From: Saccharothrix sp. ALI-22-I
GTDB taxonomy: Bacteria; Actinomycetota; Actinomycetes; Mycobacteriales; Pseudonocardiaceae
NCBI RefSeq assembly: GCF_001984175.1
Contig: NZ_MTQP01000058.1
Location: 124,001-188,000 of the forward strand
Length of the DNA stretch: 64,000 nucleotides
Reading direction: 5' to 3'
Shown here: positions 28,072 through 36,614 of the stretch, piece after piece
Layout: the number at the start of each line of letters is the position of its first letter
Position numbering within the stretch: position 1 is the first letter of the stretch
Made by a program: the position numbers and the translations under genes
The notes under the pieces: model-generated
What the model was told of the DNA's origin: nothing
The model's database searches: none
What the model saw: the letters and a program-made list of their open reading frames with translations, nothing else

Positions 28072-28958
28072 TTGACGGCTCCCTTGACCAGGCCGGAGAT
28101 GATGTGCCGCTGGAGGATCAAGAAGACGATGACGACGGGGATGATCGACATGACGGAGACCGCGAGGATCTGGCTGAACGGGATGGCCTGCTGGCCGGCG
28201 AACCGCGCGATCGCCACCGGCAGCGTCTGGACCGACTCGTCCTGGGCGACGATCAGCGGCCACAGGAAGTCGTTCCAGCGCCAGATGACCGAGAAGATCG
28301 CGAGGACCGCCAGGGCCGGTCGACACAACGGCAGCACGACCTGCCAGAAGATCCTGAACTCGCCGGCGCCGTCGATCCGCGCCGCCTCGATGGTCTCGTC
28401 GGGCAGCGTCAGCATGTATTGGCGCAGCAGGAAAACGCCCGTGGGGGTGGCTGCCGGCGGGATGATCAGGCCGAGCAGCGAATTGGTCATGCCGAGCGAC
28501 GACACGACCTGGTAGATGGGCAGCAGGATCACCTGCAACGGGATCATGATCGCGGACAGGGTGATCAGGAAGAGCAGGTCGCGCCCGCGGAAGTTGTACT
28601 TGGCCAGGGCGTAGGCGGCCATGGAGTTGATCAGCAGCGTGAGCAGCGTCGCCGCGACCGTTACGGTCACGCTGTTGAGCAGGTAGCGCGGGAAGTCGAA
28701 CGCGGCCAGGCCCGTGGTGTAGTTGTCGAACGTGAAGTCGTGCGGGTACAGGGTCGGCGGTTGCGCGGCCAGTTCGGCCTGGCTCTTGAACGACGACAGC
28801 CCGGCCCAGACGAGCGGGGCGACCACGATGATCGCGCCGACGATCAACACGGTGGTGCGTGCGATCGCGCCGACGGACGGGGTCTTGCCGCTCGTCGACG
28901 CCCACCTCTTGGCCGGTGGCGCGACCGCCCGCGGTGGTTCTTCCAGTCGCGCCGTCAC
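28068..28958 (-). CDS. Sugar ABC transporter permease, MalG type
   Basis: A 296-aa integral membrane protein with six predicted spans. The EAA loop (EAARIDGAGEFRIFWQVVLPL) contacts the ATPase, which is not encoded in the operon; a shared MsiK-type ATPase is likely. The GTG at 28958 overlaps the stop of the MalF-type gene (GTGA). Confidence 0.94.
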   Translation of the reverse strand: MTARLEEPPRAVAPPAKRWASTSGKTPSVGAIARTTVLIVGAIIVVAPLVWAGLSSFKSQAELAAQPPTLYPHDFTFDNYTTGLAAFDFPRYLLNSVTVTVAATLLTLLINSMAAYALAKYNFRGRDLLFLITLSAIMIPLQVILLPIYQVVSSLGMTNSLLGLIIPPAATPTGVFLLRQYMLTLPDETIEAARIDGAGEFRIFWQVVLPLCRPALAVLAIFSVIWRWNDFLWPLIVAQDESVQTLPVAIARFAGQQAIPFSQILAVSVMSIIPVVIVFLILQRHIISGLVKGAVK

Positions 28959-29857
28959 ATCGCCTCCGTCCGTCGACCGACCAGGTAGTTGAGGAACGTG
29001 ACGGCGAAGATCACCAGGAACAGGATCACCGCGGCGGCGCTCGCCAGGCCGTAGGCGATGGGCGGGGTGAAGCCGTTCTCGTAGATGTACTGGATGATCA
29101 GCGTCGTCGCGCCGACCGGGCCGCCGCCGGTCAGCGTGAAGATGAAGTCGAACGCCTGGAACCCCGCGATGGTGGCCAGCGTGACGACCACCATCGTCGT
29201 GGGGCGCAGCAGCGGCAGGGTGATCAGCCGGATCTTCTGCCACGCGCCCGCTCCGTCGATCGTGGCGGCCTCGTCGATCGACGTGTCGATCGACTGCAGA
29301 CCGGACAGCATGATCATCGTGTAGAAGCCGACGTGGACCCACACCCCGACCAGGATCACGGAGACCAGCGCCAGTGTCGGGTCGATCAGCCAGGCGGGTT
29401 GGCCGAAGCCGAGCGCGGACACGACCGAGTTCACCAGGCCGGTCTGGCGCTGGAGCGCGGCGTTCCAGATCAGGCCGACCACGACCGGCGACACGACGAC
29501 GGGGAGGAAGTAGGCCGCGCTCAGCGCGCCTCGGCCACGTTTCTGGCCGTTCAGCAGCAGTGCGAGGACCGTGGCCAGCACGGTGCTCGCGACGACGAAC
29601 CCGACGACGAACACGATCGTCTGCCGGGCGACGGCCCAGAACTCGTCACTGCCGAGGATGCGGTTGTAGTTGTCGGTTCCGACGGCGCGGAAGGTGCGGC
29701 CGTTGCCGCTGTCGTAGAAACTGATGTTGAACCCGTTGACGGCCGGCCAGAGGGTGAAGAGGCCGAAGATCACCATGTTCGGCAGCACGAACAGGTAGGG
29801 CACCAGCTTGCGCCGGGTGATCCGACTCCGCTTCGGCGTGGCCGTGGGACCGGTCAT
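28955..29857 (-). CDS. Sugar ABC transporter permease, MalF type
   Basis: A 300-aa membrane protein of the CUT1 family. It has a short cytoplasmic N-terminus (KRSRITRRK), a first span near residues 18-38 and the EAA loop EAATIDGAGAWQKIRLITLPLL. It forms the channel together with the MalG-type protein. The ATG at 29857 overlaps the binding-protein stop (ATGA). Confidence 0.94.
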   Translation of the reverse strand: MTGPTATPKRSRITRRKLVPYLFVLPNMVIFGLFTLWPAVNGFNISFYDSGNGRTFRAVGTDNYNRILGSDEFWAVARQTIVFVVGFVVASTVLATVLALLLNGQKRGRGALSAAYFLPVVVSPVVVGLIWNAALQRQTGLVNSVVSALGFGQPAWLIDPTLALVSVILVGVWVHVGFYTMIMLSGLQSIDTSIDEAATIDGAGAWQKIRLITLPLLRPTTMVVVTLATIAGFQAFDFIFTLTGGGPVGATTLIIQYIYENGFTPPIAYGLASAAAVILFLVIFAVTFLNYLVGRRTEAM

Positions 29858-31167
29858 TTCGACGCCTTCACGATCTCGTCGATCTCTTTTTCGAGGTTGG
29901 CCACGCAGTCGGCCACGCTCTCCTGGCCGGCGACGACCTTGCCGAACTCCTTGATCAACGCGAGGGCCGCGCCGGTGAAGGCCGGGCTGGAGATCGCCTC
30001 GAAGCCGACCGTCGGCGTCGCGTCGATCTGGGAGATGAACGTGTTCATGTCGTCGTTGTGCGTGGGGTACTGGACGCCGGAGGCCACGAGGTCTTTGCGG
30101 GTCGGCAGCCAGTACGCCGCCTGGTCGATCTGCCGCTGGTTGTCGGTGCGGTTCATCCACTGCACGAACGCCGCGCCGAGCGTGGGTTCCTTGCTGCGGG
30201 AGAAGGCCACCATCATCTTCGAGCCGGGGAATCCACCGCACTCGACCGCGCACGGGTTGGGCACGGCGGCCCACTTGAACGGCGCCGACTTGGCGAACGC
30301 CCCGACCTGCCACGGGCCGGACAGGTAGACCGGGGCCTGCCCCGCGAGGAACGCGTCGTTGCCGCCCTTGTAGTTGGTGCCGGCGCCGAGCCAGAAGTCC
30401 TTGGAGATCTTGTTCTGCTGCAACAGGTCGTTGACCATGCCCAGGGCCTGCTCGGCCTTCGCCGGGTCCAGCCCTTCCTGCCCGTCGGCGCCGATGAGCG
30501 TCGTGCCGTACTGGCTGAGCACCGTGCTCAGCCGGTTGCCCGACACGTCGATGGAGATCGACGACGGCATGTTGTTGGCCGCCGCGACCTTGCCGGCCGC
30601 CTCGACGAACTCGGGCCAGGTCCACTTCGTCGTCGCGGTCGGCACCGGCACACCGGCCTTGGCGAAGGCGTCGACGTTCACGAACGGTCCGTTGATCGTC
30701 TGGTCGCTCGGCACCGCGTACATGTGCCCGGCATCGTCCTTCGTGGTCGACACCGCGCCGTCGGTGAACTCGTCGGGATAGGACTTGCCGAAGTAGTCGG
30801 TGAAGTCGAGCAGCTCCCCGGCGTACGGGTGCCAGTCCTGCACCCGCGCGACCTCCGGCACGGTGTCCCCGGTGATCCGTGCCTGCAACGACCTCTGCAG
30901 CTCGGCGTAGGGAACCACCTGCAACTCGACAGTGGCGCCGGTCTCCTGCTCGAACCGCCCGATGGCGGCCTTGGTGGCGTCGAGATCGGGCCCGTCGGTG
31001 AAGTACAGGTAGGTCATGCGCTTGCCCTTGAAGCTGCCGAAGTCGACAGCGACCGGTCCGGACGGGGAATCCGACTGTTCCGGTGTCCCGGGCGCGCAAC
31101 CGGCCGCCGAGGCCAGCGCCAGTACCCCTACGACCGCCGATGCGAGTGACCGTGACCTGATCCGCAT
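29854..31167 (-). CDS. Extracellular sugar-binding lipoprotein of the ABC transporter
   Basis: A 437-aa family 1 solute-binding protein. The signal peptide ends in the lipobox LASAAGC, so it should be anchored to the membrane by a diacylglyceryl cysteine. The mature part has the MalE-like pattern: ATVELQVVPYAELQRSLQARI, then VPEVARVQDWHPY, a hinge near YKGGNDAFLAGQAPVYLSGPW and a helical C-terminus. The ATG at 31167 follows GAGGAG by eight bases; the longer frame begins upstream of this site. The ligand is unknown, but the arabinosidase operon nearby and the IclR regulator suggest a plant-derived oligosaccharide. Confidence 0.93.
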   Translation of the reverse strand: MRIRSRSLASAVVGVLALASAAGCAPGTPEQSDSPSGPVAVDFGSFKGKRMTYLYFTDGPDLDATKAAIGRFEQETGATVELQVVPYAELQRSLQARITGDTVPEVARVQDWHPYAGELLDFTDYFGKSYPDEFTDGAVSTTKDDAGHMYAVPSDQTINGPFVNVDAFAKAGVPVPTATTKWTWPEFVEAAGKVAAANNMPSSISIDVSGNRLSTVLSQYGTTLIGADGQEGLDPAKAEQALGMVNDLLQQNKISKDFWLGAGTNYKGGNDAFLAGQAPVYLSGPWQVGAFAKSAPFKWAAVPNPCAVECGGFPGSKMMVAFSRSKEPTLGAAFVQWMNRTDNQRQIDQAAYWLPTRKDLVASGVQYPTHNDDMNTFISQIDATPTVGFEAISSPAFTGAALALIKEFGKVVAGQESVADCVANLEKEIDEIVKASK

Positions 31168-31253
31168 TCGAACCGCTCCTCGTTGACGCGGTGATTGCCT
31201 CACCCTTGCCGCTGTCCTGGTGCTACGGCAGACTCACTCACATCCTTCGGGAA

Positions 31254-31267
31254 GGAAAGCCCTTTCC
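31254..31267. promoter_or_regulatory. Palindrome in the ABC operon/IclR divergent region, candidate operator
   Basis: GGAAAGCCCTTTCC has perfect 6-bp arms around CC and directly adjoins another palindrome, CCTTCGGGAAGG. Both lie in the 207-nt gap between the binding-protein gene and the IclR gene. IclR proteins often bind such short GGAA/TTCC palindromes, so autoregulation and control of the transporter are likely. Confidence 0.45.
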
Positions 31268-31374
31268 GTCAGGCGGGAAGACCTCGGGGAGCCGATGACC
31301 GACATCCGTCCACCGGCCGGCCGTGTCCTACGTGCACGGGCACGTCCTGGTGGTGGACGGGGTTGGATGGCGCG

Positions 31375-32139
31375 TTGAGCACCGCACCGAAGCCGAACGC
31401 CGTGACCAAAGTGGTCCTCGTTCTCGAAGCGTTGTCGAGCGGCTACCGGATCAGCGAGATCAGTCGCAAGACGGAACTGCCCACCTCGACCGTCCACCGC
31501 ATTCTGCAGGAACTCGCGGGGCTGGGCTGGGTCCGCGTCGATGCGGAGCACCGGTACCTGCCCGGCGTCCGCCTGATGTCACTCGCCGGCCAGGCGGCTA
31601 CGGGCAGCGGCATCACCCAGATCGTCCGGCCCGTCCTGCAACGCTTGTGTTCGAGCACCGGACACACTGTCCACTTCGCGCTGCGATCCGGCGAAGAGGC
31701 GGTTTACGTCGACAAACTCCAGGGCGATCGGGCCTACGCCATGCGGTCGCGTGTGGGTCTTTCCATCCCGTTGCACAGCACGGCCATCGGCAAGGCGATC
31801 CTGGCCGGCCTCCCCGAGGACGAGGTGCGCGACATCCTGACCCGCACGCCGCTGAAGGCGATGACGTCGCACACCATCACCGACCCGGACAGGTTGATCG
31901 CGCACCTCACCTTGATAGCCGACCGCGGCTATGCCGTGGACGACAAGGAGAACGAGGAGCACACGCGCTGCATCGGCGCGGCGATCCTCGACCACAACGC
32001 GGTGCCGGTGGGTGGCATCAGCGTCTCGGCCCTGGCTTTCGACGTCGACCGCACAAAGGTGCGCACCTACGCCCCGCTCGTCGTGGCCGCCGCTCGTGAA
32101 GCCTCTCAGGCCCTTGGCCTGCCGGTCACCTGCCGCTGA
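31375..32139 (+). CDS. IclR-family transcriptional regulator
   Basis: A 254-aa regulator. The N-terminal winged HTH is visible as SGYRISEISRKTELPTSTVHRILQELAGLGWV. The effector domain contains SRVGLSIPLHSTAIGKAILAGL and ENEEHTRCIGAAILDHNAVPVGGISVSA. Family members are usually repressors of adjacent catabolic operons. The divergent position points to the sugar ABC operon as target. Start: no ATG is available; the TTG at 31375 fits the family N-terminus, and an in-frame TTG at 31363 is possible. The 60 residues before it in the longer frame are not protein-like. Confidence 0.9.
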   Translation: MSTAPKPNAVTKVVLVLEALSSGYRISEISRKTELPTSTVHRILQELAGLGWVRVDAEHRYLPGVRLMSLAGQAATGSGITQIVRPVLQRLCSSTGHTVHFALRSGEEAVYVDKLQGDRAYAMRSRVGLSIPLHSTAIGKAILAGLPEDEVRDILTRTPLKAMTSHTITDPDRLIAHLTLIADRGYAVDDKENEEHTRCIGAAILDHNAVPVGGISVSALAFDVDRTKVRTYAPLVVAAAREASQALGLPVTCR

Positions 32140-32262
32140 CCGGCAAACCGGGCCGCCAGTGGGACATCCGGGCCGCCCAGCTCGATCGGTGGACCCTCGC
32201 ACCGGATCGTGCGCCAACCGGTGTCCGTGCAGACCTGGAAGCCGTCGTGCCGGTATGACAAC

Positions 32263-32291
32263 GCCCGGGCTCCCGACGTGGGAACCCGGGC
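32263..32291. terminator. Terminator-type hairpin between the convergent IclR and SGNH genes
   Basis: A 12-bp stem with one mismatch (GCCCGGGCTCCC pairing with GGGAACCCGGGC) and a 5-nt loop lies between two genes that converge, so it can serve both strands. Confidence 0.65.
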
Positions 32292-32352
32292 GGGCTGTCA
32301 GCCGGTCACCGTGATGATCCGGTCGTAGAAGTGGACGGTCCTGGTGCAGAGG

Positions 32353-33291
32353 TCAGACGAGCTGTGCCTCCGGCCCGAAGAGGAGGCGGCGCGCGACGAG
32401 GCCGGCCAGCGTGGCCTGGCCCGTCTTGTTCAGGTGCAGGACCGCTTCCTGCCCCTCCTGGCCAGGGGCGAGCGCGTCGAAGCCGCGGTAGTAGGGCTCG
32501 GCCGACTCGCACAGCGAATGCCCGGCGAATGCGGGGTCGAGGTCGACCGAGTTGGTGTACGGGCTGACGAACGTCACACCGGCCTGTCGCGCGGTCCGGC
32601 GCAGCGTCAGGTCGAGCGCGCCGGCCACCCGGTTGCCGTCGATCCGCTCCTGGCTGGTGAAGTACGCCGGCCCGCAGATGGGGTCGAGCGGGACGTCCGC
32701 GGCGTTCTCGCCCGCGGTGAGCTGGCTGCCGTAACCGGTCAGCACGATCCGTGCCCGCGGGCTGCGGGCCTTGATGTCGCTCAGCAGAGTGGCCACGTTC
32801 TGGCCCATGACCGGCAGCTTGGCGAGTTCGTCCCGCGTGGCCGCGCCGCTGCAGTCGCTCGCGATGCACAACCCGCCGTAGGCGGCGAAGTCGATGTCGT
32901 TGGTGCCGATGCTCAGGAACACCAGGTGGGTGTCCGAGCGAAGCGCGTCCAGCTGTGCCGGCTCGCCCTTGAACTCCTGGCGCAGGTCGCCGGTCGTCGC
33001 GCCACTGCAGGCGACGTTCGTGAACGCCACCTGCCGCCCGGCGGCCCGCAGTCTCCCGACGAGGGTTTCGGAGTACGAGTTGGCGCTGCGCCAGCAACCG
33101 TTCGCGACACCGGTGCCGTCCAGGTAGTCACCGGCGCCGGTACCCGAGCCGTAGGAGTCGCCCAGGGCGACGACGTTGAGCGTGGGTGCCGTCTCGGCCT
33201 GTGCCGAAGCGGCCCCGACAACGATCCCCGACACTGCCAGCGCCGCAGCCACCGCGGAAGCCGCGGCCGACTTGACGAAGTTGTAACGCAC
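32353..33291 (-). CDS. Secreted SGNH/GDSL esterase or lipase
   Basis: A 312-aa exported hydrolase. The signal peptide ends near residue 33 (GAASAQA). Block I GDSYGSG carries the catalytic serine, block III IGTNDIDF the oxyanion asparagine, and HLNKTGQATLAG the catalytic histidine. Six or more cysteines in the mature part suggest disulfides, as in Streptomyces GDSL lipases. The GTG at 33291 follows GGGG by eight bases. Substrate unknown; acetyl- or feruloyl-ester removal would fit the neighbouring arabinosidases and LPMO, but lipid esters are equally possible. Confidence 0.88.
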   Translation of the reverse strand: MRYNFVKSAAASAVAAALAVSGIVVGAASAQAETAPTLNVVALGDSYGSGTGAGDYLDGTGVANGCWRSANSYSETLVGRLRAAGRQVAFTNVACSGATTGDLRQEFKGEPAQLDALRSDTHLVFLSIGTNDIDFAAYGGLCIASDCSGAATRDELAKLPVMGQNVATLLSDIKARSPRARIVLTGYGSQLTAGENAADVPLDPICGPAYFTSQERIDGNRVAGALDLTLRRTARQAGVTFVSPYTNSVDLDPAFAGHSLCESAEPYYRGFDALAPGQEGQEAVLHLNKTGQATLAGLVARRLLFGPEAQLV

Positions 33292-33665
33292 GAAAGAACC
33301 CCCAGGTTCGTAGTTGGTGGATCTCTGCCGATCATCGCACGGTTCGCCGACACCCGGTGGATGCACCGCAGGTCCGCCCGCCTATGACGGCGGTCGGACC
33401 GCGCCGGCGGTGGGAAGTTGTCCAACTGGTGAAGTAGTTGGCGAGTCCTTCTTGCACGGCCGCTTCGGTGAACCGGGCCGACCTGCCGGAGTAATCCGCG
33501 TCACTTTGACCGCCGTGCCGTTCGCAGGGCACTCTTGTGACCGAGGGGAGTACCCACTCAGCTCGTGATCGTCATTACGGTCGCTCCACAGCGGCTCGGT
33601 CACGGTGCCACCGCGGTCGGTGGTCGGGGAGACCTCTGGTTCGGACAAGAGCCGGAGGACCAGCC
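33292..33665. other. Intergenic region between the SGNH and lipoprotein genes
   Basis: Divergent upstream regions for both neighbours. Only the ribosome site GGAGG before 33666 is recognisable; the short frames have shadow composition. Confidence 0.45.
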
Positions 33666-34061
33666 ATGCGCGTTGCGACCCGTCTAGCCGCCGCCATCAC
33701 CGCGATCGTCACCGTCACGGCGCTCAGCGCCTGCGGAAGTCTTCAAGAAGCCTCGAACACCGCTGCCGCCGTCGCCAACACGGCCTCCACCGTCCAGTTG
33801 TGCACGGAAGCGCTGTCCCAGGCCGCCACCGCGTTCGACCCGGGCAGCCCGGAGCAGGCGGTCGAGCAGGCGCACACCGCCGCGGCCACCTTGGACGACC
33901 TGGCCGCGAACGCCGCGGACACCACGATCAACGGGGCCATCACCGCCCTGGCCGCGACCCTGCGCGACGTGACGCTGGACGACCTGGTCCTCCGCCCGGC
34001 CGCGTGGCTGGAGGACAAGGCCACCCGGGTCGCCGACCTGACCGCCGCCTGCGCACCCTGA
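33666..34061 (+). CDS. Small helical lipoprotein of unknown function
   Basis: A 131-aa protein with a signal peptide and lipobox LSAC (Cys near residue 22). The mature part is almost entirely alanine-rich amphipathic helix (QAVEQAHTAAATLDDLAANAAD). The ATG at 33666 follows GGAGG. I recognise no family. Similar short helical lipoproteins are common in Actinosynnema/Saccharothrix-type genomes and are usually unassigned. The cysteine at the C-terminus (AACAP) could pair with the one in VQLC. Confidence 0.72.
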   Translation: MRVATRLAAAITAIVTVTALSACGSLQEASNTAAAVANTASTVQLCTEALSQAATAFDPGSPEQAVEQAHTAAATLDDLAANAADTTINGAITALAATLRDVTLDDLVLRPAAWLEDKATRVADLTAACAP

Positions 34062-34364
34062 CCGACCGCCTCCGCGTTGCCGCGCGGTGTGGTGCGGAGC
34101 CGGTCGCCTGTGATCGCAGGCCGGTCCGGTGTCGCAGGCGGGCGGTGACCGAAAGCTCGAACGGCGTCGTCTTTCGACGCCGTCACCCCATTGCCGCAAC
34201 GCTTGATCATTTCGCCGAAGCACCTCGGAACCGGTTCGCGAATCATGTCGGACGCGATCGCCGTCATGCGCCGACGTCGCCGCGCAAGGGCAGGGCGACG
34301 TCGGGGCGTGCGGAGATCGTTTTCCGAGGTGCGGAACAGGCCGCAGCCATCACTCAATGTTTCG

Positions 34365-34391
34365 TTGAAGTTTCGGAGGGTGACGTATAGT
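34365..34391 (+). promoter_or_regulatory. Promoter candidate for the LPMO gene
   Basis: TTGAAG (34365-34370) and TATAGT (34386-34391) are separated by 15 nt, slightly short of the optimum. The operator begins 13 nt after the -10 box, where it would overlap the transcription start. Confidence 0.45.
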
Positions 34392-34404
34392 CTGATGATT
34401 GCTC

Positions 34405-34418
34405 TGGGAGCGCTCCCA
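34405..34418 (+). promoter_or_regulatory. CebR-type operator upstream of the LPMO gene
   Basis: TGGGAGCGCTCCCA is a perfect 14-bp palindrome and identical to the established consensus site of CebR, the cellobiose-responsive LacI-family repressor of cellulolytic actinomycetes. It lies 44 nt before the LPMO start codon. Cello-oligosaccharide induction of the LPMO follows as inference. Confidence 0.85.
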
Positions 34419-34462
34419 TATCGATCACTGTTGCTCGATCATCGGAGAATGGAGGCTCATCC

Positions 34463-35125
34463 ATGCGTATGCGCAGCACCTCCAGGTCCGTCACCAGACG
34501 GCGGGGCGTCATCGCACTGATCATCAGCATGCTGGCCTGCACGTTCGTCTGGACCCCGACGGCCTCGGCACACGGCACCATCGTCGGTCCGGCTACCCGC
34601 GCCTACCAGTGCTGGCAAACCTGGGGCAGCCAACACACGAACCCCGCCATGCAGCAGCAAGATCCCATGTGCTGGCAGGCTTTCCAGGCCAACGCCGACA
34701 CCATGTGGAACTGGATGAGCGCGCTGCGGGACGGACTTGGCGGAAACTTCCAGGGATCGACCCCCAACGGGCAGCTCTGCAGCAACGCCCTCTCGCGCAA
34801 CAACTCCCTGAACACCCCCGGCCAGTGGAAGACCACCAACGTCGGCAGCAGCTTCTCGATGCACCTGTACGACCAGGCCAGCCACGGTGCCGACTACTTC
34901 CGGGTCTACATCAGCAAGAACGGGTTCGACCCGACCACCCAGAGCCTCGGTTGGGGCAACCTCGACTTCATCATGCAGACCGGCAGGTACGCCCCGGCCA
35001 AGGACATCACGTTCAACGTCCAGACCTCTGGCGCCTACAGGGGACGCCACGTCGTGTTCACGATCTGGCAGGCTTCGCACCTGGACCAGACCTACATGTG
35101 GTGCAGCGACGTGAACTTCGGTTAG
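34463..35125 (+). CDS. AA10 lytic polysaccharide monooxygenase, single domain
   Basis: A 220-aa exported protein. A twin-arginine-like basic start (TRRRGVIAL) and a signal peptide end at ASA, so His37 of HGTIVGP becomes residue 1 and half of the copper histidine brace. The second brace histidine is H141 in YDQASHGADYF. Y211 in HLDQTYMWCSDVNF is the axial aromatic. Six cysteines are present. There is no separate carbohydrate-binding module. The perfect CebR operator upstream points to cellulose rather than chitin as the regulating substrate. The ATG at 34463 follows GGAGG. Confidence 0.93.
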   Translation: MRMRSTSRSVTRRRGVIALIISMLACTFVWTPTASAHGTIVGPATRAYQCWQTWGSQHTNPAMQQQDPMCWQAFQANADTMWNWMSALRDGLGGNFQGSTPNGQLCSNALSRNNSLNTPGQWKTTNVGSSFSMHLYDQASHGADYFRVYISKNGFDPTTQSLGWGNLDFIMQTGRYAPAKDITFNVQTSGAYRGRHVVFTIWQASHLDQTYMWCSDVNFG

Positions 35126-35157
35126 AAATCCGGCCGACCAACCGGAACTCGGAAGTG

Positions 35158-35194
35158 CCCGGCCCGGCGTCCGCAGTACTGGCGCCGGGCCGGG
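35158..35194 (+). terminator. Terminator hairpin after the LPMO gene
   Basis: A perfect 12-bp GC stem (CCCGGCCCGGCG with its complement) and a 13-nt loop lie 33 nt after the stop. Confidence 0.7.
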
Positions 35195-35319
35195 CTCCGG
35201 GTGTGCCTGCCCGGTTGTGGCAGCGCGTTTGGTGGTTCCGAATAGCGCTGATGTCCGTCATGGCTGAAATCAGCGGTCACGGCCGTCACGTCCGGCCAAG
35301 TGGTGCTCTCGATGACGAC

Positions 35320-35348
35320 GGGGCGCGTCACCGCTGGTGACGCGCCCC
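35320..35348 (-). terminator. Terminator hairpin after the conservon P450 genes
   Basis: A perfect 13-bp stem (GGGGCGCGTCACC and complement) with a 3-nt loop lies 45 nt beyond the P450 stop and between convergent genes. It can act on both strands. Confidence 0.75.
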
Positions 35349-35393
35349 GAGCCTTCGATGAACGCGCCCGGTGCGTCGGCCGCGTTCGCTTCG

Positions 35394-36614
35394 CTACTTC
35401 AGCGTCACCGGCAGGGATTCGTGGCCGTTGGAGATGAAGGACTGGCCTGGCTCCAGCTCGTGCGCGGCCACTGCCAGTTCCATCTTCGGGAACCTGGCGA
35501 ACAGGGCCGGGAGGGCGATCTCCGCTTCCATGCGTGCCAGGGGGGAACCCAGGCAGTAGTGGACGCCGTGGCCGAAGGCCAAGTGGGTCTTGTCGGCCCT
35601 GGTGATGTCGAACTCGTCGGCTGTTTCGCCGTGGACCGCCTTGTCCCGACCCGCCGCCGCGTAGGCCGCCAGGATCGGTTCGCCCTTGCCGATGACGACA
35701 CCGTTGCCGAGGTCGATGTCCTCCACGGCGTACCGCAGGGGCAGGTTCGCGACCGGGGCCTGCCAGCGCAGGGTTTCCTCGATCACGTCCGTCCAGCTGC
35801 TCGTCCCCGCGCGGACCGCGTCGAGCTGCTCCGGGTGGGTCAGCAGGGCCGTGATCGCCTGGTCCAGCAGGTTCACGGTGGTCTCGTAGCCCGCTGAGAT
35901 CACCAGGATCAAGGTGTCGACCAGCTCGGCTTCCTCCAGCTTCGAGCCGTCGTCCTCACGCACCGCGATCAGGCCGGTGGTCAGGTCGTCACCGGGGTTC
36001 TCCCGCTTCGCCGCGACCAGCTCGTGCATGATCCCGTACAGCTGCACGACGTTCGCCTGGGCCGCTTCGGGTGTGACCGTGGTGTCGAAGACGCCGTCGA
36101 CCACCTTCCGCAGCCTCGACCGTGCCTCGGCCGGCACGCCGAACAGCTGGCAGATGACCTCGATCGGGATCGGGTAGGCGAACCCCTCCCGGAGGTCCAC
36201 CGGCTGTTCCGCCGCGTCGAGCTCGTCCAGCAGCCGGTTGGTGATCTCCTCGATCCACGGCCGCATCGCCGCCACGCGCCGTGCCGTGAACGCCTTGGAC
36301 ACCAGCGAGCGGAGGCGGCGGTGGTCGATCCCGTACGCGGTGAACATGTTCTGCACCGACACCCACAGGTGCAGCGGCCAGTCCTCGGAGATCTCGCCGG
36401 TGGTGTACGCCGGCCAGTGCTGCCGCGGGTCCTTGGAGACCCGCGGGTCACCGAGCAGGTTGCGCAGGGTTTCCTGACTGGTCACCGACCACGCAAGAAC
36501 CTGGCCAGGGAGCTCCACCAGGGTCGCCGGCCCTCGTGCGGCGATGGCTGCGGATTCGGCGTGGATGTCACGGCCGGTGGGGTCGAGGACGATGGGGTCG
36601 GCTGGACGTTCCAA
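35394..36614 (-). CDS. Cytochrome P450, last gene of the conservon (CvnF position)
   Basis: A 406-aa soluble P450. I-helix LVISAGYETTVNLLDQ contains the oxygen-binding A-G-x-E-T-T, the K-helix EETLRW the ExxR motif, and HLAFGHGVHYCLGSPLARME the haem-thiolate cysteine. The N-terminal RPADPIVLDPTGRDIHAE is typical of its subfamily, so the TTG at 36614 behind TGGAGA is well supported even though it lies inside the preceding gene. It overlaps that P450 by 133 nt in another frame. Substrate unknown; conservon P450s are thought to act downstream of the signalling proteins. Confidence 0.9.
   Translation of the reverse strand: MERPADPIVLDPTGRDIHAESAAIAARGPATLVELPGQVLAWSVTSQETLRNLLGDPRVSKDPRQHWPAYTTGEISEDWPLHLWVSVQNMFTAYGIDHRRLRSLVSKAFTARRVAAMRPWIEEITNRLLDELDAAEQPVDLREGFAYPIPIEVICQLFGVPAEARSRLRKVVDGVFDTTVTPEAAQANVVQLYGIMHELVAAKRENPGDDLTTGLIAVREDDGSKLEEAELVDTLILVISAGYETTVNLLDQAITALLTHPEQLDAVRAGTSSWTDVIEETLRWQAPVANLPLRYAVEDIDLGNGVVIGKGEPILAAYAAAGRDKAVHGETADEFDITRADKTHLAFGHGVHYCLGSPLARMEAEIALPALFARFPKMELAVAAHELEPGQSFISNGHESLPVTLK

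Larger units (their letters stand above)
34062..34462. other. LPMO upstream region
   Basis: Non-coding. The last 100 nt hold a promoter candidate and a perfect CebR-type operator, listed separately. The first 300 nt show nothing I can support. Confidence 0.5.

Noticed and set aside
33314..33568. An 84-codon plus-strand frame between the SGNH and lipoprotein genes
   Set aside because: No ribosome site, Pro/Gly/Arg-rich, no conserved pattern; treated as non-coding.
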